DNA of 34,681 nt, taken from NCBI GenBank assembly GCA_002898015.1, contig BDTM01000114.1, positions 1 through 34,681 of the forward strand, written 5' to 3'. Positions within the stretch are counted from its first letter, which is position 1. Every line of letters starts with the position of its first letter. Positions 24,503-31,684 of the stretch are shown here, one piece after another. The position numbers and the translations under genes are program-made. Under the pieces are notes generated by a model. The model saw only the letters and a list, made by a program, of their open reading frames with translations. It searched no databases and was not told the DNA's origin. The stretch is from a bacterium BMS3Bbin03 (GTDB taxonomy: Bacteria > Zhuqueibacterota > JdFR-76 > BMS3Abin05).

Positions 24503-25960
24503 GTGTCCAATTTGACACAGGAACAAATCGACCAAATTGCAAAGCGTGTCATCGGTCTGATTCAAAATCAACCGGACAATCGTGCGCTTTCCCAGCCTTA
24601 TGCAGGCACAGCTTCTGCGGCCTCTGCATCGCTGGGGAACGGCATTTTTCCCAACATCGATTCAGCCGTCGAAGCCGCCGGCCGGGCGCATCTTCAGCTT
24701 ATGAAGATGTCCCTGGAAACGCGCAATAAAATTATTTCCAATATTCGCCGCAGAATGACGGAAAATGCGGAAACGCTGGCACGGAAGGCGAATGAGGAGA
24801 CCGGGCTTGGCCGGGTTGAGGATAAAATCTTAAAGAATCGCCTGGTGATTGAAAAAACGCCCGGAACGGAGGTTTTAAAACCCACGGCGTTTTCCGGGGA
24901 CCGGGGTTTAACGCTTATGGAGCTGGCCCCTTATGGCGTGATTGGATCCATTACGCCGGTGACCAATCCCACATCATCCATCATTTGCAACACGATTGGA
25001 ATGGTGGCTGCCGGGAACGGGGTGGTTTTTAATGTTCACCCCGGGGCAAAAAATGTGAGCATTGAAAATATTCGTCTGTTGAATGACGCCATAACGGAAG
25101 CGGGCGGCCCGCCTAATCTGGTCACAACAATCTTAAATCCAACGGTAGAAAGTGCACAGGAACTCATGCATCATCCGGGCGTTCGGCTGCTTGTGGTGAC
25201 GGGGGGTTCCGGTGTTGTAAAGGCGGCAATGGCCAGCGGCAAGCGGGCCATCTGTGCGGGGCCGGGAAATCCGCCGGTGGTTGTCGATGAGAGTGCGGAT
25301 ATCGATCAGGCGGCCAAACACATTGTGCTCGGCGCTTCGATGGATAACAATATCATCTGTGTGGATGAAAAAGAAGTATTTGTGGTCAGCAAAGTGGCGG
25401 ATCAATTGATTGCCGCCCTGCAGAGACACGGCGCCGTTCTGCTTTCAAAAGGGCAGTTCATACAGTTGGAGCGCGAAATATTCAGTTCCCCTCTTGAACC
25501 GCGCCGGCGGGCGGCCGTGAATAAGGCACTGATCGGAAAAGACGTACAGGTTATTCTTTCCAAAATCGGTCTGAAAGTCGGAAAGGATGTCCGGCTGGCT
25601 GTGGTCGAACTGGAAGAGGATCATCCGCTGGTGTGGACAGAGCAAATGATGCCGGTCTTCCCCGTGGTACGCGTTTCGAATGCCGATAAGGCAATCGATC
25701 TGGCGAAAGAAGCCGAACACGGATACGGGCACACCGCGGTCATGCATTCTAAAAATCTTGACAATCTCAGCCGGATGGCCAAAGAGATGAATTGCAGTAT
25801 TTTTGTTAAAAACGGTCCCTCTGTGGCCGGATTGGGTTATGGAGGAGAGGGCTATTGTTCCTTTTCGATCGCCAGCCCGACAGGAGAGGGACTCACAAAT
25901 CCACGCAGTTTTTCCAGAGAGCGGCGATGTGTATTGGTTGATCATTTTAGGATTGTATAA
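24503..25960 (+). CDS. CoA-acylating aldehyde dehydrogenase (PduP/EutE family)
   Basis: A 485-residue dehydrogenase that would oxidise an aldehyde, here probably acetaldehyde from DeoC, to acyl-CoA with NAD. The catalytic Cys286 lies in NNIICVDEKEV, the usual setting in PduP/EutE enzymes, and the glycine-rich segments VTGGSGVVKAA and AGPGNPPVVVD are present. Residues 4-20 (LTQEQIDQIAKRVIGLI) form an amphipathic helix like known encapsulation peptides and match the helix in the RpiB-DeoC linker. It starts with GTG after a GGAGAT site. The stop codon overlaps the next ATG by one base, indicating coupling with the BMC-T gene. Confidence 0.93.
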   Translation: MSNLTQEQIDQIAKRVIGLIQNQPDNRALSQPYAGTASAASASLGNGIFPNIDSAVEAAGRAHLQLMKMSLETRNKIISNIRRRMTENAETLARKANEETGLGRVEDKILKNRLVIEKTPGTEVLKPTAFSGDRGLTLMELAPYGVIGSITPVTNPTSSIICNTIGMVAAGNGVVFNVHPGAKNVSIENIRLLNDAITEAGGPPNLVTTILNPTVESAQELMHHPGVRLLVVTGGSGVVKAAMASGKRAICAGPGNPPVVVDESADIDQAAKHIVLGASMDNNIICVDEKEVFVVSKVADQLIAALQRHGAVLLSKGQFIQLEREIFSSPLEPRRRAAVNKALIGKDVQVILSKIGLKVGKDVRLAVVELEEDHPLVWTEQMMPVFPVVRVSNADKAIDLAKEAEHGYGHTAVMHSKNLDNLSRMAKEMNCSIFVKNGPSVAGLGYGGEGYCSFSIASPTGEGLTNPRSFSRERRCVLVDHFRIV

Positions 25961-26568
25961 TGAAAAAATATCCTGCAGTGGCATTGATTGAATTTTCCAG
26001 TATTGCCGCCGGAATGGTGTCGGCGGATGCGATGATAAAAAAAGCACCCATTGCAATGTTAAAAGCAGGAACGGTCTCACGGGGGAATTTTCTGATTTTA
26101 ATCGGCGGCAGTGTGGCTTCTGTTGAAGAGGCCTTTGCAGAAGGTCTTGCCAAGGGGGAAAACTATGTGGCTGACAAAGTGATGCTGCCGGCTGTTCATC
26201 CTCAGGTGCACGATACCATGCTGGGCTCGCGAAACAGGTGCAGCGGAGATGCCGTCGGAGTGATCGAAACAAAAACGGTGGCTACGGTGATCCGGGCGGC
26301 CGATGCCGGTGTAAAAGGGGCCGCGGTGGACCTTGTGGAAATGCGGCTGGGAGACGGTCTGGGCGGAAAATCGTTCGCCGTGTTTACCGGAACGATTGAA
26401 GATGTGGATGCCGCCGTTCAAATCGCACGAAATGCCGTTGGGGATACAAAACTCTGGCTGAATGATTCGCAAATTCCGAGATTGGATTCCGAACTGGCAA
26501 AACAGATTGAAATCACAACGCGTTTTGCGGCGGCGGCGGCACACAGTCTTGCAGACGGCGAGGCCTGA
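25960..26568 (+). CDS. BMC-T shell protein, single-layer tandem type
   Basis: A 202-residue protein with two fused BMC domains: the first starts at PAVALIEFSSIAAGM, the second at DAVGVIETKTVATVIRAADAG. It resembles single-layer trimers such as Haliangium T1 or PduT. Some relatives hold an iron-sulfur cluster at the pore through a cysteine. The one cysteine that stands out here, in RNRCSGD, lies between the domains, so a cluster is not supported by what I see. It overlaps the aldehyde dehydrogenase gene by one base and precedes the second BMC-P gene by two. Confidence 0.92.
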   Translation: MKKYPAVALIEFSSIAAGMVSADAMIKKAPIAMLKAGTVSRGNFLILIGGSVASVEEAFAEGLAKGENYVADKVMLPAVHPQVHDTMLGSRNRCSGDAVGVIETKTVATVIRAADAGVKGAAVDLVEMRLGDGLGGKSFAVFTGTIEDVDAAVQIARNAVGDTKLWLNDSQIPRLDSELAKQIEITTRFAAAAAHSLADGEA

Positions 26569-26570
26569 TT

Positions 26571-26855
26571 ATGTTTCTGGGAAACGTGATCGGAACGGTT
26601 ACCCCGGGCACCATTTATGAGGGGCTCGAGGGCGTGCCCCTGCTGTTGATTCAGCCTCTCGATAAACATCAAAAGCCGTCGGGTTCCCCGCTGGTGGCGG
26701 CGGATGCCACGCGTATGGCCGGGCCGGGAGAATTGATTTATTACGAAGGCGGACGCGAAGCGGCGCTGGCACTGGATGTCTGGTTTGTGCCGGTCGATCA
26801 TACAATCATAGGCATTGTGGACGGGGTCCATTTTCTGGATTCGGAGGAAGCATGA
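26571..26855 (+). CDS. BMC-P shell vertex protein, second copy
   Basis: A 94-residue EutN/CcmL-family pentamer protein opening with MFLGNVIGTVTPG and carrying PLVAADATRMAGPGE and a late IVDGVHFLD. It differs clearly from the other two copies, so the three probably play distinct roles or form mixed vertices. It starts two bases after the BMC-T gene and overlaps the next gene by four bases (ATGA). Confidence 0.92.
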   Translation: MFLGNVIGTVTPGTIYEGLEGVPLLLIQPLDKHQKPSGSPLVAADATRMAGPGELIYYEGGREAALALDVWFVPVDHTIIGIVDGVHFLDSEEA

Positions 26856-27166
26856 TACTCGGCAGAATTTGCGGTGCCGTTTATTCGACCATTAATCATC
26901 CGTTTTACGATAACCGGCGGCTGTTGCTGATCGATCGAGTGGATCCCGCCGGGCAGGCGACCGGGAAATACCTGATTGCGGTCGACAGCGTGGGGGCAGG
27001 CAGCGGCGAAACGGTGTTGATTGTGGACGAGGGAAATTCCGCCCGGCAGATTGTCGGCGACGCAAAAGCGCCGATTCGTTCCATAATCGTCGGCATTGTG
27101 GATGAGGTGTCTGTGGTTCCAAGGAAGCAGAAGCCTGGTTTGGAAGAACACAAACATTCCAGTTAA
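26852..27166 (+). CDS. BMC-P shell vertex protein, third copy
   Basis: A 104-residue EutN/CcmL-family protein opening with MILGRICGAVYST, with YLIAVDSVGAGSGE, GNSARQI and IVGIVDEV segments. The last 15 residues are charged and extend beyond the fold. It overlaps the second BMC-P gene by four bases and is the last gene before the right copy of the long direct repeat, which begins three bases after its stop codon. Confidence 0.92.
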   Translation: MILGRICGAVYSTINHPFYDNRRLLLIDRVDPAGQATGKYLIAVDSVGAGSGETVLIVDEGNSARQIVGDAKAPIRSIIVGIVDEVSVVPRKQKPGLEEHKHSS

Positions 27167-27168
27167 TA

Positions 27169-27300
27169 TTTTCGTGTTCGTTCGTGTCAATTCGTGGGAA
27201 GAAAAAGGCCCACGAATGTGCACGAATTTTTCACTAATTTTTAAAACAAAAAACTTAGGATGAACCTTATATTTTTATGAGAAAATGTGTGCATTTTTAT
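27169..27300. repeat. Long direct repeat, right copy
   Basis: Matches 20270-20402 over about 132 bp with one indel and two substitutions. It begins directly after the last shell gene. The remaining 80 bases up to the class II aldolase gene are AT-rich; no strong promoter stands out there. Confidence 0.9.
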
Positions 27301-27379
27301 AGTGAATTTTTTCTAGATATAATTTAGACGTGTTTTTGCAGAGAACCAAAAATAGCATAACCTGAAAAGTGAAAATTAA

Positions 27380-28024
27380 ATGATGACAGATTGGGAAATT
27401 CGTCGAAGTATTGTACATTATGGAAAACTGGTTCACCGGGCGGGATTTGTGGCCGCTACAGATGGAAATATTTCCGTGCGGATGATGGAGGACCGGCTGA
27501 TGATTACCGCCAGCGGCAGCGCGTTGGGAAATTTGGATCCCGCGGCGCTGTTATATGTGGATTTTTCGGGTCAGGTGCTTCAGGGGAGAGGCAAACCTTC
27601 GTCGGAGCTTCCCATGCATCTCACGATCTATAAAAAGAGACCCGACGTTCTGGCGATTATACACACCCATCCCCCCATTTCAACGGCCATTTCAATTGCG
27701 AAAGAATCGCTCTCACAGGCCGTTCTTCCGGAAGTGGTGATCATGTTCGGAGAAATTCCCATCGCGCCTTATGCCACGCCCTCAACGGATGAGGGGGCCA
27801 AAGTGGTGGAAAGCCTGATTGAACATCACGACGTCATTATTCTGGATCATCATGGTGCGGTAACGGTTGGGAAAAGTCTGGAAGATGCCTTTTTTAAACT
27901 GGAAAAACTGGAGCATGCCGCCAAAACGTTATTAACCGCCAAACAATTGGGTAAAATTTCCCCTTTATCTGAAGAAGAAGTGAAAAAATTGAAAGCCGTT
28001 CGGCAGCAATTGGGCTACAAATAA
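27380..28024 (+). CDS. Class II aldolase/adducin family protein (FucA-like)
   Basis: A 214-residue zinc-dependent sugar-phosphate aldolase. Zinc ligands His95 and His97 (HTHPP) and His158 (DHHGA), and the catalytic Glu76 in SSELPMH, are all present, as is the phosphate-binding TDGNISVR near the N-terminus. The family cleaves fuculose-1-phosphate, rhamnulose-1-phosphate or related ketose phosphates to dihydroxyacetone phosphate and an aldehyde; the substrate cannot be read by eye. Such enzymes occur inside other BMC types, but this one lies just outside the repeat-bounded module and shows no obvious encapsulation helix. It could feed aldehyde to the compartment or be a separate salvage enzyme. 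The ribosome site is weak. Confidence 0.88.
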   Translation: MMTDWEIRRSIVHYGKLVHRAGFVAATDGNISVRMMEDRLMITASGSALGNLDPAALLYVDFSGQVLQGRGKPSSELPMHLTIYKKRPDVLAIIHTHPPISTAISIAKESLSQAVLPEVVIMFGEIPIAPYATPSTDEGAKVVESLIEHHDVIILDHHGAVTVGKSLEDAFFKLEKLEHAAKTLLTAKQLGKISPLSEEEVKKLKAVRQQLGYK

Positions 28025-28037
28025 TGGATGAGAAGCT

Positions 28038-28679
28038 ATGCCGCAAAACTTTTGTGTGATCATCGGAGATATCGTCCGTTCAAAATCCATTCCGGATCGG
28101 GAAGCGGCTCAGGAAAAGCTGAAATCGGCAATGGAACGGGTCAATACGGATTTTGCCTCTGATTTTTGGGCACCCTTTGTGATTACGCGCGGGGATGAAA
28201 TTGCCGCCGTGCTCACCTCTTTTGTGCAGGTAAATGATATGATGAATGAATTACAGCGGAATTTTTCCCCTTATCGCCTGCGATTTGGGATCGCCTGGGG
28301 TGAACTGACCACTGCACTGGAGTCCCGTCTGGCCACAGAAATTGACGGGCCTGCATTTTATGCGGCCTCCGCCATGATCGATAAAGCGCGCGAAAAAAAT
28401 AAGCTGGCCTATTTCCAATTGGGCAATGCGGTGTTGGACCGTGCCGTTTCCAGCCTGAAAAATGCCATTGGTCTTCTGCAGTCGAGCTGGACATTGCGCC
28501 AGACGGAAGTGTTTTATAAATTTGTCGAACTTAGAAATCAATACGATGTGGCACGCCTTTTAAAAATCAAACAACCGACGGTCAAAAAAACCCTGAATTC
28601 AATTCATTTTAAAGAAATATTAAGCCTGGAAGAAGATGTAAGCTACTTGCTTCAGAACTACAACAGCGTATGCGCATGA
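28038..28679 (+). CDS. SatD family protein with C-terminal helix-turn-helix
   Basis: A 213-residue SatD-family protein. The N-terminal VIIGDIVRSKSIPDR, then FVITRGDEIAA, RLRFGIAWGE and GPAFYAASAMIDKAR are typical of the family, whose fold hints at a degenerate nucleotide-cyclase-like domain. The C-terminus ends in a helix-turn-helix (YDVARLLKIKQPTVKKTL), suggesting DNA binding. SatD was first linked to acid tolerance in Streptococcus mutans; its biochemical role is unknown. The gene follows the class II aldolase by 13 bases. Just after its stop lie three tandem palindromic repeats, possible binding sites for its own helix-turn-helix. Confidence 0.8.
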   Translation: MPQNFCVIIGDIVRSKSIPDREAAQEKLKSAMERVNTDFASDFWAPFVITRGDEIAAVLTSFVQVNDMMNELQRNFSPYRLRFGIAWGELTTALESRLATEIDGPAFYAASAMIDKAREKNKLAYFQLGNAVLDRAVSSLKNAIGLLQSSWTLRQTEVFYKFVELRNQYDVARLLKIKQPTVKKTLNSIHFKEILSLEEDVSYLLQNYNSVCA

Positions 28680-28681
28680 AT

Positions 28682-28764
28682 GATAGCCAAAAAAGGCTAT
28701 TAATGGCATAAGATAGCCAAAAAAGGCTATTAATAGCAAAAGATAGCCAAATATGGCTATTAAT
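28682..28764. repeat. Three tandem 30-bp repeats, each a palindrome
   Basis: Units begin at 28682, 28712 and 28742 with a strict 30-bp period. Each holds ATAGCC, six A/T-rich bases, GGCTAT and then TAAT. The palindromes are perfect in all three units although the central bases differ, so the arms seem selected. They fill the gap between the SatD and membrane-protein genes. Confidence 0.85.
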
Positions 28765-28787
28765 CACAATTGTCGGGATTTAAAGAG

Positions 28788-29150
28788 ATGTTTCATTTTG
28801 TCTGGTATATTTCGGGTGCTATTCTTGTGGGTGCCTATCTTTTTGCATTTGTGTTCGGAAGCATTCTGGTAAAATTTGTTGTGCGAAACGTGAGTCCGGT
28901 TTGTATGACAAAAATTAAACCGATTGTCTGGAATGTGGGTACCATCATCGGCCTGTGCGAAACGTTTATTGTGATCACATTTATTCTTTTTGATCAATTT
29001 TCGGCTCTGGCTCTGGTCATTGCCGCGAAATCTTTGGTTCGAATGAAAAAGATGGAGGAGCAGCCCGAATATTATCTTTTGGGGACATTTGTGAATATCA
29101 GCTTTTCAATCCTGATCGGGAGTCTCCTTAAAATCTTTTTATTCGGTTGA
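28788..29150 (+). CDS. Small integral membrane protein of unknown function
   Basis: About 120 residues with four predicted membrane segments (roughly 4-28, 46-66, 68-82 and 97-118 from the ATG at 28788). A short charged loop with KSLVRMKKMEEQPEYYLLGT lies before the last helix. I recognise no named family, though a membrane protein next to SatD is a recurring arrangement in other bacteria. A longer frame starts with TTG at 28770, but no ribosome site supports it. The preceding palindromic repeats probably control this gene. Confidence 0.6.
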   Translation: MFHFVWYISGAILVGAYLFAFVFGSILVKFVVRNVSPVCMTKIKPIVWNVGTIIGLCETFIVITFILFDQFSALALVIAAKSLVRMKKMEEQPEYYLLGTFVNISFSILIGSLLKIFLFG

Positions 29151-29231
29151 CGTTTTTCCGGCGATAGAGATGTGAATCGCAAAACAATAAAAAAGAATCT
29201 TTCCCCCTTTTATCATTTCCACCCTTTTTCC

Positions 29232-29260
29232 TTGAGAAGTTCCTCTAATTTTAATATATT
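29232..29260 (+). promoter_or_regulatory. Promoter of the NlpC/P60 lipoprotein gene
   Basis: TTGAGA (29232-29237), a 17-nt spacer and TATATT (29255-29260) lie about 55 bases before the ATG, which has an AGAGGA ribosome site. Confidence 0.6.
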
Positions 29261-29314
29261 TTGAAGAATCAAAAATAAACTTCCAACGGGGGGATCAAAA
29301 ATTGAGAGGATTTT

Positions 29315-30451
29315 ATGCGTCAAAGAATTCGAAATTTAGGAATCATCCTGCTTATTCTTGGAATGACGACCGCGTGTGCCCGGCTATCACCGGTTGTGCC
29401 GGGAGAGATTACGAAAACAGTACAAAGCGTTCAAAAAGAATTTGCGCCCGACAAAAGATTGTCCGTGTTTCAGGTACAGCTTGAGAAAAAGGGTGACCAA
29501 CTGATTGTCAGCGGCGAAGTCGGAAATTCTTTTTTGGCAAATGTTCTGCGGGATTCCATTCAAACACACGCCGGAAATCTGGATTTGATTTTTAATGTCA
29601 AAACGCTGCCTGAAAAAGCACTGGGCGATTCCACATTCGGCATCATTGATGTGAGTGCGGCCAACATTCGCCGGTCACCAAAACATGCCGCCGAAATGCT
29701 TTCACAGGCGATTCTGGGATCGGTTGTCCGGTTGTTGAAACAAGAGAAGGGCTGGTATTTTGTACAGATGGAAGATCGCTATTTGGGATGGGTGTCCAAA
29801 ACGTCTTTCTGGCGAACGGATTCTGCGGGAGTGGTTCGGTGGAAAACCGGTAAGCACATTTTGATCACCGCCCCCTGGGGCTGGATCAAGAAAAAGCCTT
29901 CTCAATTTGCGGAAAATTTGTCCGATATGGTGGCCGGCAGCATTTTGCCGCTGCGGAAGAGAGTTGGGAGCTGGTACGAGGTGGGCCTGCCAGGCCTTAA
30001 AACGGGTTATTTGAGGGAAAGTCTTGCCGGGCCGGTGGATAAATGGAATCGACTAAAACCGACGTCGGCAGGCATTGTCCGCACCGGAAGACAATTTTTA
30101 GGGCTGCCCTATCTCTGGGGCGGCACATCCACAAAAGGATTTGATTGTTCCGGATATATCCAAACGGTCTTTAAGCTCAATCATATTCAACTGCCGAGAG
30201 ATGCCAATCAAATGGCTCTTGAAGGGAAGAAAATCAATCCGGGCGACCATTTTCAGAATCTCCGGCCGGGAGATTTGCTTTTCTTCGGCCCGAATCCGGA
30301 TAAAATAACCCATGTGGCGCTTTCTCTCGGAAAGGGAAAATATTATCATTCGGTCGGAAATGTGCATGAAAACAGTCTTGTGGAAAGTGATTCACTTTTT
30401 AATGCTTATCGCTTCAGGACTTTCCGAATGGCCAGGAGAATTTTAAATTAA
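29315..30451 (+). CDS. NlpC/P60 (C40) peptidoglycan endopeptidase lipoprotein with SH3 domains
   Basis: A 378-residue exported lipoprotein. A signal peptide with a lipobox ending at Cys21 (MTTAC) is followed by a short unassigned N-terminal region. Two bacterial SH3-like modules come next (about 110-170 and 175-235), then an NlpC/P60 domain with the catalytic Cys278 (FDCSGY) and His333 (ITHVAL). SH3 plus C40 is the layout of YkfC-type gamma-D-glutamyl-L-diamino-acid endopeptidases, which trim murein stem peptides. The next gene encodes an L-Ala-D/L-Glu epimerase, the enzyme that acts on the released dipeptide, which supports this reading. Promoter and ribosome site are both visible. Confidence 0.9.
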   Translation: MRQRIRNLGIILLILGMTTACARLSPVVPGEITKTVQSVQKEFAPDKRLSVFQVQLEKKGDQLIVSGEVGNSFLANVLRDSIQTHAGNLDLIFNVKTLPEKALGDSTFGIIDVSAANIRRSPKHAAEMLSQAILGSVVRLLKQEKGWYFVQMEDRYLGWVSKTSFWRTDSAGVVRWKTGKHILITAPWGWIKKKPSQFAENLSDMVAGSILPLRKRVGSWYEVGLPGLKTGYLRESLAGPVDKWNRLKPTSAGIVRTGRQFLGLPYLWGGTSTKGFDCSGYIQTVFKLNHIQLPRDANQMALEGKKINPGDHFQNLRPGDLLFFGPNPDKITHVALSLGKGKYYHSVGNVHENSLVESDSLFNAYRFRTFRMARRILN

Positions 30452-30486
30452 GTATTTATGGGTTCATAAACGACATGGGAGAAATT

Positions 30487-31623
30487 ATGACACGAAAAGA
30501 TTTTTTTAGGATGATGGGTTTGTTGGGCATTTCTTCGGCGGCTGTGCCGGTTTCAGGCTTTGCGAAGACCGGCAGTAAAAATTTTTCTTCAAAAGGGAAG
30601 GCCCGTTTGGTCTGGGAAAAAAAGCATTTGAATCTGGAACATCCGTGGACACTTTCCCGAAACACCAGTCTATTTAAAGAAAATGTGTTTGTGCATTATG
30701 AGAAAAACGGCATCACCGGGATCGGTGAGGCGGCTCCGAATGTGCGTTATGACGAATCCTGGGAATCGACATTTAAAGTCATTGAGAAAGCCAAACCTCT
30801 GATGGAAACCGCCAATCCCTGGGAATATGTGGATTTGGGCTATTCCATTATGGCCATTGGTCATAAACAAAACGCGGCAAAAGCGGCTCTGGATATCGCC
30901 TTGATGGATTGGATCGGGAAATCTTTGAATATCCCCCTGTACAAATTCTGGGGATTGGATCCTTCTAAAACGCCCCTTACGGATTTCTCTATTGGAATTG
31001 CTTCTCCGGAAATGATTGAGAAAAAGGTGCGTGAGGCGGCTCCCTATCCGATATTGAAAATTAAAGTGGGAAAACCGAATGACGAAGAAATTATTAAAGC
31101 CGTACGCAGCGTAACGGACAAACCGCTTCGTGTGGATGCCAATGAAGGCTGGAAAACAAAAGAAGTGGCACTGAAAAAAATATTGTGGCTGGAAAAACAG
31201 GGGGTAAAAGTTATTGAGCAGCCGATGCCTGCCGGCATGATTGAGGAAATGAAATGGCTCCGTAAACGGGTTCATGTCCCCTTGATGGCGGATGAAAGCG
31301 TTCAAACGGCCTCCGATATTCCCGGGCTTGTGGGTGCCTTCGATGCGGTCAATATTAAGCTGATGAAAGCCGGCGGGATGCAGGAAGCCTTGCGGATGAT
31401 CTGGCTGGCAAAGTCTGTGGGGCTGAAGGTCATGCTGGGCTGCATGATCGAAAGCTCCGTCGGAATCACGGCGGCGGCTCAACTTTCTCCTCTTGTCGAT
31501 TATGCCGATCTGGACGGCAACCTGCTCATCTCGAACGATCCGTACGTGGGCGTGAAAGTGGTTAACGGGAAGTTAATATTGCCGGACGGGCCGGGATTGG
31601 GTGTGAAACCGAGAAAAATTTAA
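30487..31623 (+). CDS. Dipeptide (L-Ala-D/L-Glu) epimerase with Tat-like signal
   Basis: A 378-residue enolase-superfamily enzyme. The lysine pair in LKIKVG, metal ligands in VDANEGW, EQPMP and ADES, and the opposing lysine in NIKLMKAGG are all present, as in AEE/YkfB dipeptide epimerases. It would convert L-Ala-D-Glu to L-Ala-L-Glu so the murein dipeptide can be degraded. The N-terminus TRKDFFRMMGLLG followed by a hydrophobic run looks like a Tat signal with RK in place of RR, so the enzyme may work outside the cytoplasm, which is unusual for this family. The ATG at 30487 is chosen because GGGAG lies just upstream; an ATG at 30475 would place that site inside the gene. Confidence 0.88.
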   Translation: MTRKDFFRMMGLLGISSAAVPVSGFAKTGSKNFSSKGKARLVWEKKHLNLEHPWTLSRNTSLFKENVFVHYEKNGITGIGEAAPNVRYDESWESTFKVIEKAKPLMETANPWEYVDLGYSIMAIGHKQNAAKAALDIALMDWIGKSLNIPLYKFWGLDPSKTPLTDFSIGIASPEMIEKKVREAAPYPILKIKVGKPNDEEIIKAVRSVTDKPLRVDANEGWKTKEVALKKILWLEKQGVKVIEQPMPAGMIEEMKWLRKRVHVPLMADESVQTASDIPGLVGAFDAVNIKLMKAGGMQEALRMIWLAKSVGLKVMLGCMIESSVGITAAAQLSPLVDYADLDGNLLISNDPYVGVKVVNGKLILPDGPGLGVKPRKI

Positions 31624-31684
31624 TTCGAAGGATTCGCCAAATTCGCCGCTTTGAATTTGATTGAGCCGTTGTGATGGGACACAA

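Noticed and set aside
20270..27300. Attachment sites of an integrative element
   Set aside because: No integrase, recombinase or tRNA gene lies in or beside the repeat-bounded segment, so site-specific integration is not supported; the repeats are reported only as direct repeats.
28682..28764. CRISPR array
   Set aside because: The 30-bp units are directly adjacent without unique spacers, each is a palindrome, and no cas gene is near.
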